Assembly: GCA_948470475.1 (NCBI GenBank) | Contig: OX419345.1 | Span: forward strand, 7,619,590 to 7,683,589 | Length of the DNA: 64,000 nt | Reading direction: 5' to 3' | Origin: Galaxea fascicularis | Taxonomy: Eukaryota; Cnidaria; Anthozoa; Scleractinia; Euphylliidae | Shown: one piece after another, positions 47,401 through 59,140 of the stretch | Position numbering within the stretch: position 1 is the first letter of the stretch | Layout: the number at the start of each line of letters is the position of its first letter | Notes under the pieces: model-generated | What the model was told of the DNA's origin: nothing | Database searches by the model: none | The model's input: only the letters and a program-made list of their open reading frames with translations | Program-made: the position numbers and the translations under genes

Positions 47401-49854
47401 CCCGCAAGAGCATCTACTCCATGCCAGATCCAGTTCAATACAGAGAATATGAATATGGTCTATTGAAAGTTATTGATGATGAACAAAGAAGGATTTCTTG
47501 CACATAACTTCGAAGTTCTCGCATTTATTAATTTTCCTCCTTGTTTCCTTCGTGGTTCAAATTGATGGCTTTCCGTCGTTTTCACTTCTAGTTTTCTTAT
47601 CCTGAAAGGATTAATTGCGAAATTACAGTGTACCCCTGTTCCCGTATCCCGTTGGTAGAGCACCGCACCAGTATCAAAGTGGACATGGCTTTCAATGAAT
47701 TTCTCAGTTCGGGCGCAGCTGCGATTGGTCAATTTAGAGGGCCGTATTTCACTGTACGCTCTTTCACGCGTGCCCGATCAACCTCAGAGAGATAATAAAT
47801 ATCTTACTAACCTCGTTTTCTCGGTCCGTACTGTAAGTTACGGATCCTCATTTTTCCCGTTCTTTTATCGCCCGCGCGCTTCGCGCTTGGGCCATAAATG
47901 AACGGGAAAAACCTCGGTCCGTAACTTACAGTACGGACCTCGAACTCGGTTAGTAAGAGGTATCTAATTTGCGGACGCTATTGCTATAAAGTTCTCTGAA
48001 ACGTTTACCCCCATCATTAATTTTTATAGCAAACTGCAGTGTAATGTTACTTTTTTGGCCAGGGAAAAGGGGGCATTCTAAGTTTTTTGGTCTCTCCTGC
48101 TATTTTATTCGTTCTTTTCCCGTATTTTTACCAAGGTATTTTAGGTGCAGCACTGCTGTACGGCTTGACACCAACGGAGGTGCAAGGGGGACTGGGAGTG
48201 ACTTCACCCGCACGTAATGTGAATGGTACTCAGGCCTTTGGAATTGAGCTAATCCTCACGTTTGTATTGGTGTTTACAATATTTGGTGCTACAGACCATG
48301 GAAAGGAGCATCGCGGATATGAAATACCGCTTTCTATTGGGCTGTGCGTGTTCGTTTGTCATATGGTCGGGGTAAGCAAAGTAAACTAACAGCCAAAATA
48401 ATTTAAACTATAAGTTGCTATACGGTAACTGGACCTTTTGTCCCTTTTGAAATACCAAGGTTAACGATGTGCAATACAAAAGAAGTAGTCTGCCTAGTTA
48501 AAACTACTCTTACTTACACAATAGACGAGATAGAAAAGAAAACTGATAGCTAGAATTTCACATGATCTGAAATCGCTCGGGTGGTTATGACTCTGGGATC
48601 AACTGTCATAAAAATTCTTTTGTTCTGTTGTCCCTTGTTTTCCCAGTTGTATGGTTTGTTTGTTGGTGTTGATTGTTTGGTGTCAATGTATCCCAGTAGT
48701 AAACACTGTAATTAGTACGAAAATAATAGCTTGTAAGTTTATTTGTTCATAAAGTGTTGATTTAGTATAGAGTGTTGTAAATGTAGAACCGTTAAAACAA
48801 TAAGTGTGTAAGCCAGATGTTAGAGGAACTAATTATTGTGGAATTAATAATATATATATATATATATAAATGGAAGCAAGGCGTAGAAACGATTGTCAGA
48901 AAGCAGTTCTTTGGAGAAGGAAAACGAGAAGGAAACAAGGAGAGAGCAAGTAGAGACTAAACGTTAGATGGATTGAGAGATCACTGCCAAGAGTCTTTGG
49001 CAGGCGCCGACCAAGTATTTTCAGTTGATAAAACTCCTTTGTCAGTGGCGGTGGTTGAGCGGAGAAGATAAGTGCTGAAAGTCAAGTCTGTGTTTATTGC
49101 ATGTCAGTATCTTAATTAAAATCATTAGTTGTTTTTTTAAGAAATCTGTGGTGGCTAATTGTGCCTTATGTTAGTTCAATTTTGTTTTATTTTGTTACTT
49201 TCGTCTCGGGCCATTGGGACCCACGTCACATCAACTCAATAATACTCTTTCAAAATGATGTGGCTCCAGTATAAATCCCGGACCTCAGGGGCTACAATTC
49301 AACAATCATTCCCACTGTACGTTCCTGAGCAGTGTTGAATTGAAACATTTATTGGACTCTAATTCTCTTTCTGCTTTCAGATTCCTTTTACCGGTTGTAG
49401 TATGAATCCTGCCCGCTCGTTTGGCCCTGCTCTGATTATGAACTCTTGGTCGCATCATTGGGTGAGTGAAATCTTTGTTAAACGTTTCAGGCTAGAACGT
49501 TGGTCGGAATGGTAAGCGAAGTGTTCCGAGTGCGAGACAGATTGCCTGGCGCTATAAGCGGAGTAGTCGAAAAGGGAACATTGTTAAACGAAATTTGCAG
49601 TAATAAGATGTTCGTAACACAACGCAAGTGACTCACTATGTCTTCCAGAAAAACTTTAAACTGTCAATCACCAGCAGAGCGTCCGCTGTGTGCCGTACGT
49701 GTCCCTAAGATTCGAAATTACCTTTAATCATTAATAAGCCTTTTTTTCTATCAAGGTCTATTGGGTTGGTCCTATTCCAGGTGGAATATTAGCAGCGCTG
49801 CTGTATGAGCACGTTTTCTCTACAAGCAAGACAGCTGTGACTCCTGCTTCGTAA
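44466..49854 (+). CDS. Aquaporin 3 of the array, Ala in filter (239 aa)
   Basis: Four exons: 44466-44769, 48136-48371, 49381-49461, 49756-49854 (TAA). Phases are 1, 0, 0; the total is 720 nt. The start at 44466 has a second ATG at 44472. Pore motifs are GGLINPAVN (NPA 73-75, with Asn in place of the usual Thr or Ser three residues on) and [14 protein letters not shown] (NPA 189-191). The aromatic/arginine set is Ala53, His177, Cys186 and Arg192: the water set except that the helix-2 Phe is a small Ala, which would widen one side of the filter. The tail after the sixth segment is short ([14 protein letters not shown]). A poly(A) signal AATAAA lies at 50119-50124, 265 bp after the stop. The gene converges on HAUS7, whose stop codon is 454 bp away. 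Confidence 0.92.
45229..45675. mobile_element. MITE family A, copy 2
   Basis: It begins CAGGGGCACCCAAGG and ends GTTGGGTGTCCCTG, with T-runs on both sides (a possible TTTTTT target duplication). The body follows the copy at 25760-26166 in order. It lies in intron 1 of aquaporin 3. Confidence 0.75.
47315..47460. repeat. Foldback repeat (about 146 bp)
   Basis: GGCCATATTCGTATTCTCGG…AGGCTCTTGCGGG is answered by CCCGCAAGAGCATCTACTCC…GAGAATATGAATATGGTC. The arms are about 60 bp, the loop about 30 bp, within aquaporin 3 intron 1. Confidence 0.75.
47640..47690 (+). repeat. tRNA-like A-box fragment
   Basis: ATCCCGTTGGTAGAGCACCG at about 47647 resembles the 5' half of a tRNA with a Pol III A box. No matching 3' half or acceptor stem follows, so it is a SINE or tRNA-like relic. 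Confidence 0.45.
47802..47959. repeat. Foldback repeat (158 bp)
   Basis: CTTACTAACCTCGTTTTCTC…GTCCGTACTGTAAGTTACGG is mirrored by CCGTAACTTACAGTACGGAC…CGGTTAGTAAGAG. The inner loop contains GCGCGCTTCGCGC. It lies about 180 bp before aquaporin 3 exon 2. Confidence 0.8.
48848..48868. repeat. (TA)n microsatellite
   Basis: A short TA run in aquaporin 3 intron 2. Confidence 0.85.
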
Positions 49855-50118
49855 TGAGCCTCCAAAGCAGTACGTAGAACATCTCTTAGGTGTTGGACGA
49901 CAAGGAAACACTGCGCCATTTTCTTGATGGACATCTCCGCTACAACAGAATAGTAGCGTCCGGGCCCCGGTTGTTCGAAAGCCGATTGACTTAATCTAGG
50001 ATTAGCGTAAATTTTGGTTTTAGATCGCTGACGATACGCCTCGCCATCTAAATTTGTACTTCAAAAGATTTTTCAGGCACACTGAAGAGTCGACTGAAAC
50101 AACTATCTTTACAAACAA

Positions 50119-50124
50119 AATAAA
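50119..50124 (+). terminator. Poly(A) signal candidate for aquaporin 3
   Basis: A canonical AATAAA, 265 bp past the stop codon, followed by AT-rich DNA. Confidence 0.5.
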
Positions 50125-50307
50125 ATATATTTACACTGAATGTAGTAGTGTGTACATTCTACATTCTGAATCGTTTCGTTCTCTTGTTCTTGTGTTGAAG
50201 AATCCCGGACCCTCAACAGGGTGATTTCCCACTCTCAATTTCATAACACGACGTGAGTCGCCAAGTTTTGCATCCTGGAATGGCTGCATGACAAGGTAGC
50301 CGCCTTC

Positions 50308-53300
50308 TCAATGCTCTCCTTCTTTGAGTCGTTGCACTGAATCTTCAAGCACACCTAAGCAGTTCTGAAGCGTTTGCAGCCCGGTCTGGTTCAGAAGACC
50401 TACACGTACAAAAGCAAAAAAAAAAAAACAAAAAAAAAAAACAAAACAAAACAAAACAAAAAAATTCAACTTGTATCTAACAAATATCTGGGGCTCTTTA
50501 CAACTGATCATTCGTTCGGAGAAACAGAGATTTCAGTACAAAACGTAGTGGGCCACCGTTTGATCACTACCGCTGGAGACTACATGGGTTTCTCTGTAGC
50601 ATGAAGAGACCCTAAGTATTGCTGCTGTCTGGGGATGGGACGTGGGACCATCGCAACTTAATCTCTAATTCTGCAAAGGTAATGTGGGTGTGAGATGACT
50701 TGATCCCTTTCAGCGGCCGTTTCTCGAACGTATGGATAACTTTTTGTACTCAATTAAAATATCGCTTTTTATGTATAATCCTCAAGTTTTGCATGAAATC
50801 ACAACAACTGCGTGACTTGGTTTTCACAATCGTTCAAGACTGCATTGCAGTTCACGACCGTTTAGCACATAAAATACAGGCTATCAATACTTTCCACATG
50901 TTTCTGTTTTGGACAGTTAATATTTTGATTAAACAATAAAACTTGTTATCTGTGATTCTTTCCTTTAGTCTCATGCCCTCATATGATGGTGACTAAAGTA
51001 TTCAAATGTTCTTACCGCAATGACTCCCATCTTTTTTGGAGATTTTTGCTTTACTGTCTTCGCAGATTTGATTATAAGAAGACTTGATTATCCCTAAGCC
51101 TTGAAGCAACTAAAACAAATCACCGGCAATAGCACAATATGAGAAATCGACTAGAATTCGCGCACTATTTGAAAACTACTGTCCTTGGTGCCCTGCACGT
51201 AGATAACCTTACAGGCCGGACGTAAGCAGGCTGGCAACTTTATTCATGTGTGAAAGCGAAAGCATACGGAGAAAAAATAACCTAAGTAGTTAGGGTCAAG
51301 GTTTATTCAAACATGCAGGACTTTATGGAGAAAGAAATGAATCCCTTCGCATGGCTGAGCTCTAGCAGAGCCCGGTGGAGCCTGGCGACTTACTTTTTCC
51401 TTTGGGTGAAGATGATATATTGTTTTTTTGCACCAAACGTTGGATCTCAAGGGTTTAGACCAGCTTTTCTTAGAGCACAGCCTTGTCCTTCTTTTAACCT
51501 GTGACATACCCTCCCTCCCTTATATCTAAAAAAAGATCGCCTGATCGCAGGTTACCCTTCTTTAAGCACCCGTCTTCTACAACGCAGGCGACGAAAGTGA
51601 CGGAGAGGGTTTCTCAAAAGCAATTCAAACGATTCGCTTATCGGAGCCGTGCGTGACTACCCTTCAGTTTTAGAGAGCTTTCCATTTTGGCACCTGTAGG
51701 GCACGCAACGAGATTTACTTTGCTCTCTTGAACGGTATGCACCCCAGTAAAATGGCACCAGATGCGCATACATGTACGTTTGAGTGCAATTTGCTTTCCG
51801 CACTTTGTACTTGAACCAATCGTATTCTATATATACATCACCTCTGTGTATTTGAGAAGAAGTGAATGAACCCTGCTGAATGCTGGTCCCACTTCTGCAA
51901 ACAAAAATTGATCATGATTTACAACTATTGACTCTTAATCTCCAACATATCTAACCCCCAACTCTTGATCATTCTATACCTTTCATGGAATTTGAAACTA
52001 TACACTGTACCTTTCGAAAAGGGTAAGCCTGATCGCAATTCTTGCTAACTTACAGTAGATGGGATTTTAATTTGCTTGTACGTTTATGTGTTAGTTTTGT
52101 CTGCTGATAAACTGTGTGCATGTGTATGCACTTTAAACAAATATAGCGAGAGAACATAGCAACAGAGACAACAGATAGGGACACAGATGGCACTTAAACA
52201 GATCTGTTTGTTTACCTGACAACGATGGTGCTGCCCTTCTACACCAAGGTTTCATCTCAGTTTCAAAACAGTGAAGGAATCCAGACACAACTTGAGCCAT
52301 GGTGGTGAGGGATAAGGACAAAGTTTTACTCACTTTCTCAACTGTAATGGCATCGGCATCACACAAAGGGCACTAGTGAGAACAAAAAATATTGGAAGAG
52401 ATATTTATTTAACAAAACATCACTCTCAATGAAAGAAATATTTCGTAATCGTTGTTTGTGGTAGTGTGACACCTACACTCAGAAACAAAATGTGATAACT
52501 GGTAGGGATGTTCTACCAGTTCGAGTTTCCCACAGTTCAGGTTTTCGCTATACTGGGTAGGAGATCCGCTAGGGAGAGTACAACCAGTTGTCCGAGTCTA
52601 GTAGATTAAAATTGTTATTATTATTGTTATTATAATTATAATTATCATCATCACTATCATTAGTCAGGAGCCCATCACTAGGGGAGAGTGACTTAGTAGC
52701 TTCTATGGTCCATCCTTTTCTCCGCTACTTTTCAACTCACATTCTCTCTCAGATTCTTCATAACTCTCACTCTGTAGTCGTCACTGTAAGACCATTTATC
52801 TGTGTCTCTTTCGCTACTTTCTACATTTTCAACCTCTGAGTTTGAACTTTCTGATTCCACGATGTTTCAGCCTGAGCTAATTTATTCGAAACTGTAAAAT
52901 GCGTTATCTACAGCACTGATTGGCTAACCATAACCAGAAAACTGCTACCTCTTAAGGTCTGTCAAAAGGTAATACACGTAGGGGAGAGGATCCAGGCTCC
53001 TAGTGACGGGCTCCCGCATTAGTATAACATATCAGTATAAAAGAACAGAGTACTTCCTACATTATCCCTGAGCTCGTCCAGCTGCTTGCTCTGTTCCTCC
53101 AACTCGCTGGCCAACTTTTCCGTGACAGATATCAACTGTTTTTCATCTGGTATTCTGGTAATCAATGAAGAAATTCATCTGGAGTTATTAGAAGACAAAA
53201 CAGCATCAAACAACAATGCTCATACAATAATTTACACTGCCACAGCTCAGTACCAGTATGTCATTCACAGGGCAGTCTGTTCAGTCTGTTGACGACTTTT

Positions 53301-56300
53301 AATAACTTTTCACTTTTGTTCAAAATTACTGCAATTTTCACATGCGGTTTATTTATTGAAAAATCAATGCCTTTATATGTCTTGAGCCCTTTTAGCCTTT
53401 TATTTCAACTCGCCTTCTCTTTGTGAAGAGAAATCAAAGGAAAATAATCACTACTGTGAAGGAGGTTTGGATATGTGATCCTTCAGTAACCATTTAAACC
53501 TTAAGATCAAAATTTAAATTCTTATTTGTTTCTCCTGGACTTTTACTATAGAAGTGGAAGGGAGAAATTGTGAAAATATCAAGTAAATTTATCTTGTGTG
53601 ATCCTGTCCTCAATTCTTCTGACCACTCTGTTGTATAAAGCATTGATATGGTAATGAGAAATTTGATGCTGATCACTCTTACGGTTTAAACGGTTAATCC
53701 TTTTAACCATAACTTACAGTGATCTTATCAGAATGTAATTTCTCCTTGCATTGTGACTTGATTACAGTATGAGAATAAACAAAATGATCACCAATGAAGA
53801 CTGAATGCTTTGATCAGGGGTTTCAATAATTTTTGAGATAGCCATCTGAGCTAGCTAAAGTAAGTGGTGACCTGATTAATTTTTTTAATCATTTTAGTGA
53901 AATCTAGAGAAAGTAGGCGGGAGTGAGAGGTAAATTCTGACAAACAAGGCAGCAATTTTTGCCAGTTGCTGGCTTCTAATGAAACCCCCATTTGATGAAC
54001 ACCCCATAAGCCTGCCCTTCCCGCAACCCAGCCATGAGCCCCGCCCGACACCCCAGACCCCAAAACAAGCACCTGTCACACTGAACCATAAGTCCAATGG
54101 AAAAACAATCCCCAATAGGGAGAGGAGGGAAGGAAAATACTCGAAAGCCCCGCGAACGCCAACACACCAAAATGCTGAGCTAAACAAAACCATGAGGACA
54201 TGCGAAGGCGCACGCATAATGTGCAAATGAACCGCTGACCGCTCAAACTGCCAGAAGATGCCACAGAGAGGCCCAACATGCGAATAACACATGCACACAC
54301 TAAATAACGCAGCAGGCAACGCCTCCAAAATACTACTAAACGCACTAACGCTAATGCCACGCCACAACAAACAGAGCAACATGCTCCTAGTCGTTAACTA
54401 AGTTAAATTGCATTTAACCCTATTTAACAAGTATGTAGGTTCCCCAGATTAAAAATATTAGTCATTATAAAAAACATAAACATTTTAAATGCAGGCTTAA
54501 GACATTTCTTTTTGATCGTGCTTTTAACTCTTAATGTAAGTTTTAATTTGTAGATATCTAATTATTATCATCTTTTCCTTAATAGAAGGTTTTTCAAGAC
54601 GATGGCAATGCTCTGAGCCTACTGTACACTGCAAGTACAATTAATATGTTTACTTACTTTTTCTGTTCAAGTCCTGATGTAGATTTGATTAAATCTGGAG
54701 GATACAGCTGAACTTTGGACCTAAAAATGTCGTTAAGGTCTTCTTGCCGGCACAGTGAATCAAAGAAATAGCAGTCATTCTTGAAGTGATCTTCCAGTGA
54801 GAAATGAGCTGCCAACAAACTTAAAAATTAATGACAAAAATGAATGAATGAATGAATGAATGAATGAATAACAAAATTTCAAGTTCAATTTCAAGTTTAT
54901 TAAAGACTTAAAAAAACATACAGAGAAAGATATGCACTGCTCACAGTCAGCAACAGCTATTCAAGGCAAGCAGTGGATTTGACACATAACAAATAATAAA
55001 AAATGAATGAGACAACCAATCAATGAAAGAATATTGATTGATCAATTGATTGATCGATCAATCAATCAATCGACCCTATATAACTGACCTGGTTGTTCTG
55101 ACAGGGGTTGTAAAGTGGACTTGACTCAACATCTCAACAGCAGTGACAAGATCTAACAGGTTCTCCCAGAACACAGCTTGTTTGTTTCTAGACTTATTTC
55201 CCTTTTATTAATGTTAAAGAAAACTAAGATAAGTTTAGAAAGTAAACCCCACTGGGGTGATTTTTACTCCCCAAAATTACAATGTTACATGTGATTTTGT
55301 GCCTTCTGAAGCCACCAGTCTCCCGTGATGGTTGTGCAATTAACGCACAAAGCTAAGGAATACAAATTTAAGTGAATAATCGATAACTTGGAAGTGGGTC
55401 CTGCCATAATATGCGGCTGATAAAGAAAGTCGTGTGAGCTCTTTTAAAGTGGTCATTTTCCTAATAAGAATGAAAAGTGCCTTGAAAAGAAACTATTTCC
55501 TTATTTCACTCAGCTACTATTAATATCATTTAGAAGAACATCAGGCCCATGTCAGGCTCAACTTTTTCATCGTGTTCCGTTCCTTAAACTCTAGGCAAAT
55601 TATAATATTATTATTGAGGCAGTTTGTAATAAACTCATAAATATATCTAACAACTTATTCAATTTCAGCACAAAAAGAAACTGTAAAACTGTCAGAAAAA
55701 TACAATTGTACAATGGACATTGAATTCAACATGAACTTAAGTAAAACTATGGCATACACATTCAGCAGTGTTAATGATTTTGACATGACAGCTTGACATA
55801 CACCTGTACCACAGAACTGGTTGGCTTGATTGCAGTTCTACTGTAAATAGGTGCGTTATAAGAACAATAATTATTACAGTTACAGTGTAACGAGGTACTT
55901 CATCTTAATATAGTTCTCCAGTATTAGCTTGGCCAATATTTTGTTCAATATTTTACCTGTATCAGGTCAATATCATCACTTTTACAAAGTCCCAAAAGAT
56001 GGCATGCAAACAGTAACTCTGTAATTAAAAAAATAAGGGTGAGAGAGACTTTCACCTTTGCGATACACATTCAAGATAAAAGGCCTTTTTTGCAGAAGAC
56101 CACACAGTCAGAAAAATTTGTTGTACTGATTATACTGTATGACAAACAAACTTCAAGACAAAAATAAATTAAACAATATTATTATACATTGGTGTCACCA
56201 GCTCGATTTTGATTGGCTATAAGCACGCAGCTAATTCTTGCTAGCTCTGTTTCTCTTACGTCATACCTACAGACCATAGTTTTTATATATGTAGAATTGA

Positions 56301-57259
56301 CGTCATACCTACAGACAATAGTTTTATGCATGCAGAAGTGACGTCAACTAATACACTAACCAGCAGTTTGATCAGTTTTGTTGTGGCGGAGTCACCAGTG
56401 CAGCTCAGGAATATGCATAATAAAACAATTATTGGATTCGGTTTTCGCATGATAGCGATAATTATCAAGGCCTCAGTTTGTGTTATCCGCCTCAGCCTTC
56501 GGCTTCGGCAGATAACACAAACTTTGGCCTTGATAATTATCGCTATCATGCTCAACCTCATCCAATAATTGTTAAATACATGTAGTAAATAATATTACGT
56601 TTTTGTCAGTTTATAGTGTTTGTGTTATTAACATGTAGATATGGCTGGACACATGGATATGATACTTTTTGAAGCTTCAGCAAAGGAGCTGGCAATCACA
56701 ATTCTAAAAAAAGCAGTCCTCAAACCAAAGCAGGACGTACAGTCGGCCAAACTTGACCAAAGTGAGATTTTAATACATTCTAATTAGCAGAGTAGAAACA
56801 CCAGATGCCCACCAAATATATATTGTATGACTAACTTTTGAGAAGAACATAATGCTATTTCTAATTATTATATGTAATGCTTTCATGTGGTATACAGTAG
56901 AATGAGGGCTACCATTTAGCTTTGGGGCTGGGGATTTTCCATGACAATTTAAGGTCAAATCCCTGGATACTCTGATAGATATACAGTAAATAACCGAGGA
57001 TAAAATGACAGCTACATGTGTAAAACCCTCATCTGCTTTTAACATAGTGTATAACCCATCTACTTGTGATAGCCCTGTGAAGTATCCCACGTCAGATCAT
57101 TGATTTCTTGGTACAGAAAAATAGGCCATTTCCAAATCCCCTCAGGCCTCTTTCTCAAAGGGAGTCTAGGTGCTCATCCTTTCACATGCAAATCAATTTT
57201 CATTCACATGAAAATGAGTTTAATTTGCGTGAGAATGAAAATTGATTTGTATAGGAAAG

Positions 57260-57290
<31 letters not shown>

Positions 57291-59063
57291 ACCTGAGGTA
57301 ATTTGGAAATGGCCTATTATGTTGAAGGTAAAAATTAAATTCAGGTAGAAATTTTTAACCTAAGTTGATTTTCAAATTCCTTTGTCTCCTAAGCCTAATT
57401 ATTCAAAATCAGGGTTAGGAGACAAAGGAAATTGGTTTTCATCCTATGTTAAAATTTTTTTACCTGTAACATAAATACAGTGTGGTTCAATTTTATCTTT
57501 GGTTAAAATGTTACTTTCCTTTGTTTTCAGTATGGTAATGAAAGATAATGAGTTTAAAATAAGGAAAATAAAATAAAAACCAAGGATAAAAATCGAACTA
57601 CAACAAACATACTACATTAGCCAAAGAACATAAAGTGGTAAGATAACACCTGTAAGGACTTTCTTTTATGACTGACTGTAACTCACTTTGTATTCTTGAG
57701 TCATTTCGTCCCAAAGCTTTGCTTTGTTGGTTCTCCAGCAGGTTGTAGATAACTGGATCAAACCTGCAGATCAAATTTACCAGAAAGATACATACATGTA
57801 CATGTAGTAACAACAAACTCTGAGTAAACCTTACCGATAAATGTTCACTTAAAGAGCCAGGGCTGAGTTGCTTGAAGCATGGTTAGCATAAACCCATTGG
57901 TTAAATTGTATTAAAGCCTACAATGTATCTACATGTAAGCTGTCACGGTATTTAACGTGGGTTAGCGCTAACCATGCTTTGAGCAACTCGACCCTGACTG
58001 TAAGCCATTGTCATGTGTAAAACTCTGGAAATCAAAGGAGTCCTGTGTGTTGATGGCAAATGAAAAATAATGGCCAAATGTTCTTTAGAAAGCCCATGCC
58101 AGCTCACAGTTCTAAACTATCATTAAATGTTTCTGGTTGGGTGTGGCCAAGGTGAAAATGGATGCTAATTTGAAGAGCTAGGGTTGATGTTTTCAACTTC
58201 TTCTCTTTTGTCTTTTTATAATATTAATAATTACTAACTTTTTCTTTTAAATTTATCAAACTGGCGACCCAGAAGTAACAAGAATTCATGAATGAAAGAG
58301 TATATGAACACTGAGTTAGTAAGTTTTCGCCAAAATATGGTATAATTCTCATGAAACTGCCCCTTTATGAGATCCTTTCAATTCTGTGCTTCACCCACCT
58401 TTCTTACACAAGGCACAGCCAAACCCACAAAATTAATGATTGGTTCTTGAAATTTAAATTACCAAACAGCTGAGTGAGGCCACAGACTGCAGACCTGGTC
58501 TACCTGGTCAGCCTTAATTGACCCTAATTAAATTAGTTATAAATTAAAGGTGCATACATTAATTATACATGCACCACTCTCATACTAACCCTGTTCCAAA
58601 AATGAAGAGTTTGATAATTATACTGATTTCTGCACAGCCCCATACACTATTATTAATGTATGGGGCTGTGCTTAATATTAGTAATATTTTAAGTACTGCA
58701 CCGAATACACAACACAAAAGGGCAGCTCAGGCTTACTTCGCTAAACTCCATTGCAGAAGTCTAAGCCTTGGTTCCCCAGGCTTAAACAAGAGCTCCTCTA
58801 TCCACGAGTCTTCAACTCCATCTAAATATGGGCAACCGAGTTCCTAAAAGTGCAAAATAGATCAAACATGAACTCTGAAGCTGGCCTGAAGGCATAGCCT
58901 GTGATTGCGATTTATGACATCGAGTGGCATTTTTTAAAGCAGATATTGCCAAGCCGATAAGTCTAGAAAGGTGGCCCTGTATTCTATATTTTACCCAAGG
59001 ATTATTTACCTCCAAACGCGATCTAAACTGCACCAGCCGTTCCTTATTACCCACGGCCGCCAT
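50308..59063 (-). CDS. HAUS7: HAUS7-like augmin complex subunit, ten exons (333 aa)
   Basis: Exons in order: 59063-59010, 58843-58737, 57763-57687, 56018-55957, 55201-55089, 54819-54658, 53154-53061, 52372-52216, 51099-51016, 50399-50308 (TGA). All are GT..AG with matching phases; the sum is 1002 nt. Augmin binds spindle microtubules and recruits gamma-tubulin complexes for branching nucleation; HAUS7 pairs with HAUS6 and has an N-terminal CH-like domain. The match to HAUS7 family sequence is clearest in exon 2 (LGCPYLDGVEDSWIEELLF, then EPRLRLLQW), exon 4 (LLFACHLLGLCKSDDIDLIQ), exon 6 (SLEDHFKNDCYFFDSL) and the coiled coil of exon 7 (EKLASELEEQSKQLDELR). Length is near the human protein (about 368 aa). 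The choice of acceptor for exons 5 and 9 was set by phase. It shares its 5' region with WASHC5. Confidence 0.87.
50401..50462 (-). other. Very long polypyrimidine tract at the last HAUS7 acceptor
   Basis: On the coding strand a T-rich run of about 50 bases (T blocks separated by single G) ends in GCTTTTGTACGTGTAG, directly before the final exon. It is a strong acceptor signal and a likely slippage site. Confidence 0.7.
52665..53015. mobile_element. MITE family B, copy 2, with 7-bp target duplication
   Basis: It begins CAGGAGCCCATCACTAGG and ends CCTAGTGACGGGCTCCCG. The direct repeat CATTAGT lies at 52658-52664 and again at 53016-53022. It sits in HAUS7 intron 7, within 50 bp of exon 7. Confidence 0.8.
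53894..54382 (-). other. Long intronic open stretch inside HAUS7 intron 6
   Basis: The minus strand, sense for HAUS7, is open for 162 codons here, and the other two minus frames are also largely open (to 94 aa). The composition differs from its surroundings: C/A-rich on the plus strand, less AT. The translation is Phe/Leu/Cys/Gly-rich without a recognisable domain. A dispersed repeat is the likeliest explanation; a cassette exon cannot be excluded. Confidence 0.35.
54470..54545 (+). repeat. Possible LINE 3' end
   Basis: One plus frame reads FKCRLKTFLFDRAFNS then TAA, which resembles the last residues of a non-LTR retrotransposon RT protein (…LKTFLF..AF…). There is no other coding sequence upstream, so at most a 5'-truncated tail is present. 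Confidence 0.35.
54836..54869. repeat. (GAAT)n microsatellite
   Basis: About eight AATG units, just upstream of HAUS7 exon 6 on the coding strand. Confidence 0.9.
56424..56573. repeat. Foldback repeat in HAUS7 intron 3
   Basis: AACAATTATTGGATTCGGTT…GATAGCGATAATTATCAAGG is mirrored on the right, ending CCTCATCCAATAATTGTT. The arms are about 65-70 bp around CCTTCGGCTTCGG. Confidence 0.8.
57121..57317. repeat. Foldback repeat in HAUS7 intron 3
   Basis: ATAGGCCATTTCCAAATCCC…GAGTCTAGGTGCTCATCCTT is mirrored by AAGGATGAGCACCAAGACTC…AATTTGGAAATGGCCTAT. The arms are about 90 bp. Confidence 0.8.
57327..57465. repeat. Foldback repeat in HAUS7 intron 3
   Basis: GGTAAAAATTAAATTCAGGT and CCTTTGTCTCCTAAGCCT on the left pair with GGGTTAGGAGACAAAGGAA and TTAAAATTTTTTTACC on the right. 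It lies 10 bp from the previous foldback. Confidence 0.65.
57855..57995. mobile_element. Small MITE with GAGTTGCTTGAAGCATGGTTAGC ends
   Basis: The left end GAGTTGCTTGAAGCATGGTT is the inverse of the right end AACCATGCTTTGAGCAACTC. A related right end (GTTAGCGGTAACCATACTTC) lies near 43433-43452. Confidence 0.6.
58634..58672. repeat. Hairpin related to the 111-bp MITE
   Basis: GCACAGCCCCATACACTATT is followed directly by AATAATGTATGGGGCTGTGC-like text. The same end words occur in the MITE at 34984-35094. Confidence 0.65.
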
Positions 59064-59140
59064 TTTTCAAAATAGTCCTTCGTGAAGCATCTTGGGACAG
59101 TCCCGGGTCACATGATAATGATAATGACAGGAAATCCAAG
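59064..59140. promoter_or_regulatory. Bidirectional promoter region between HAUS7 and WASHC5
   Basis: The two start codons point away from each other with 77 bp between them. Both sit in YY1-like contexts: AAAATGGCGGCC on the minus strand at the HAUS7 start, CAAGATGGTGGA at the WASHC5 start. A GGGTCACATGA E-box-like word lies at 59105-59115. There is no TATA box, which is usual for divergent housekeeping pairs. Transcription starts are inferred to lie in or near this gap. Confidence 0.65.

Noticed and set aside
53851..54382. Treating the three open minus frames as a separate membrane-protein gene
   Set aside because: All three frames are open at once, there is no family similarity, and it lies inside a HAUS7 intron whose flanking exons join in phase without it.
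55077..55202. First acceptor reading for HAUS7 exon 5 at AGTCTAG/AAACAAAC
   Set aside because: It gives a stop in the required phase. The acceptor 13 bases upstream (AATAAAAG/GGAAAT) keeps the frame and restores family-like text.
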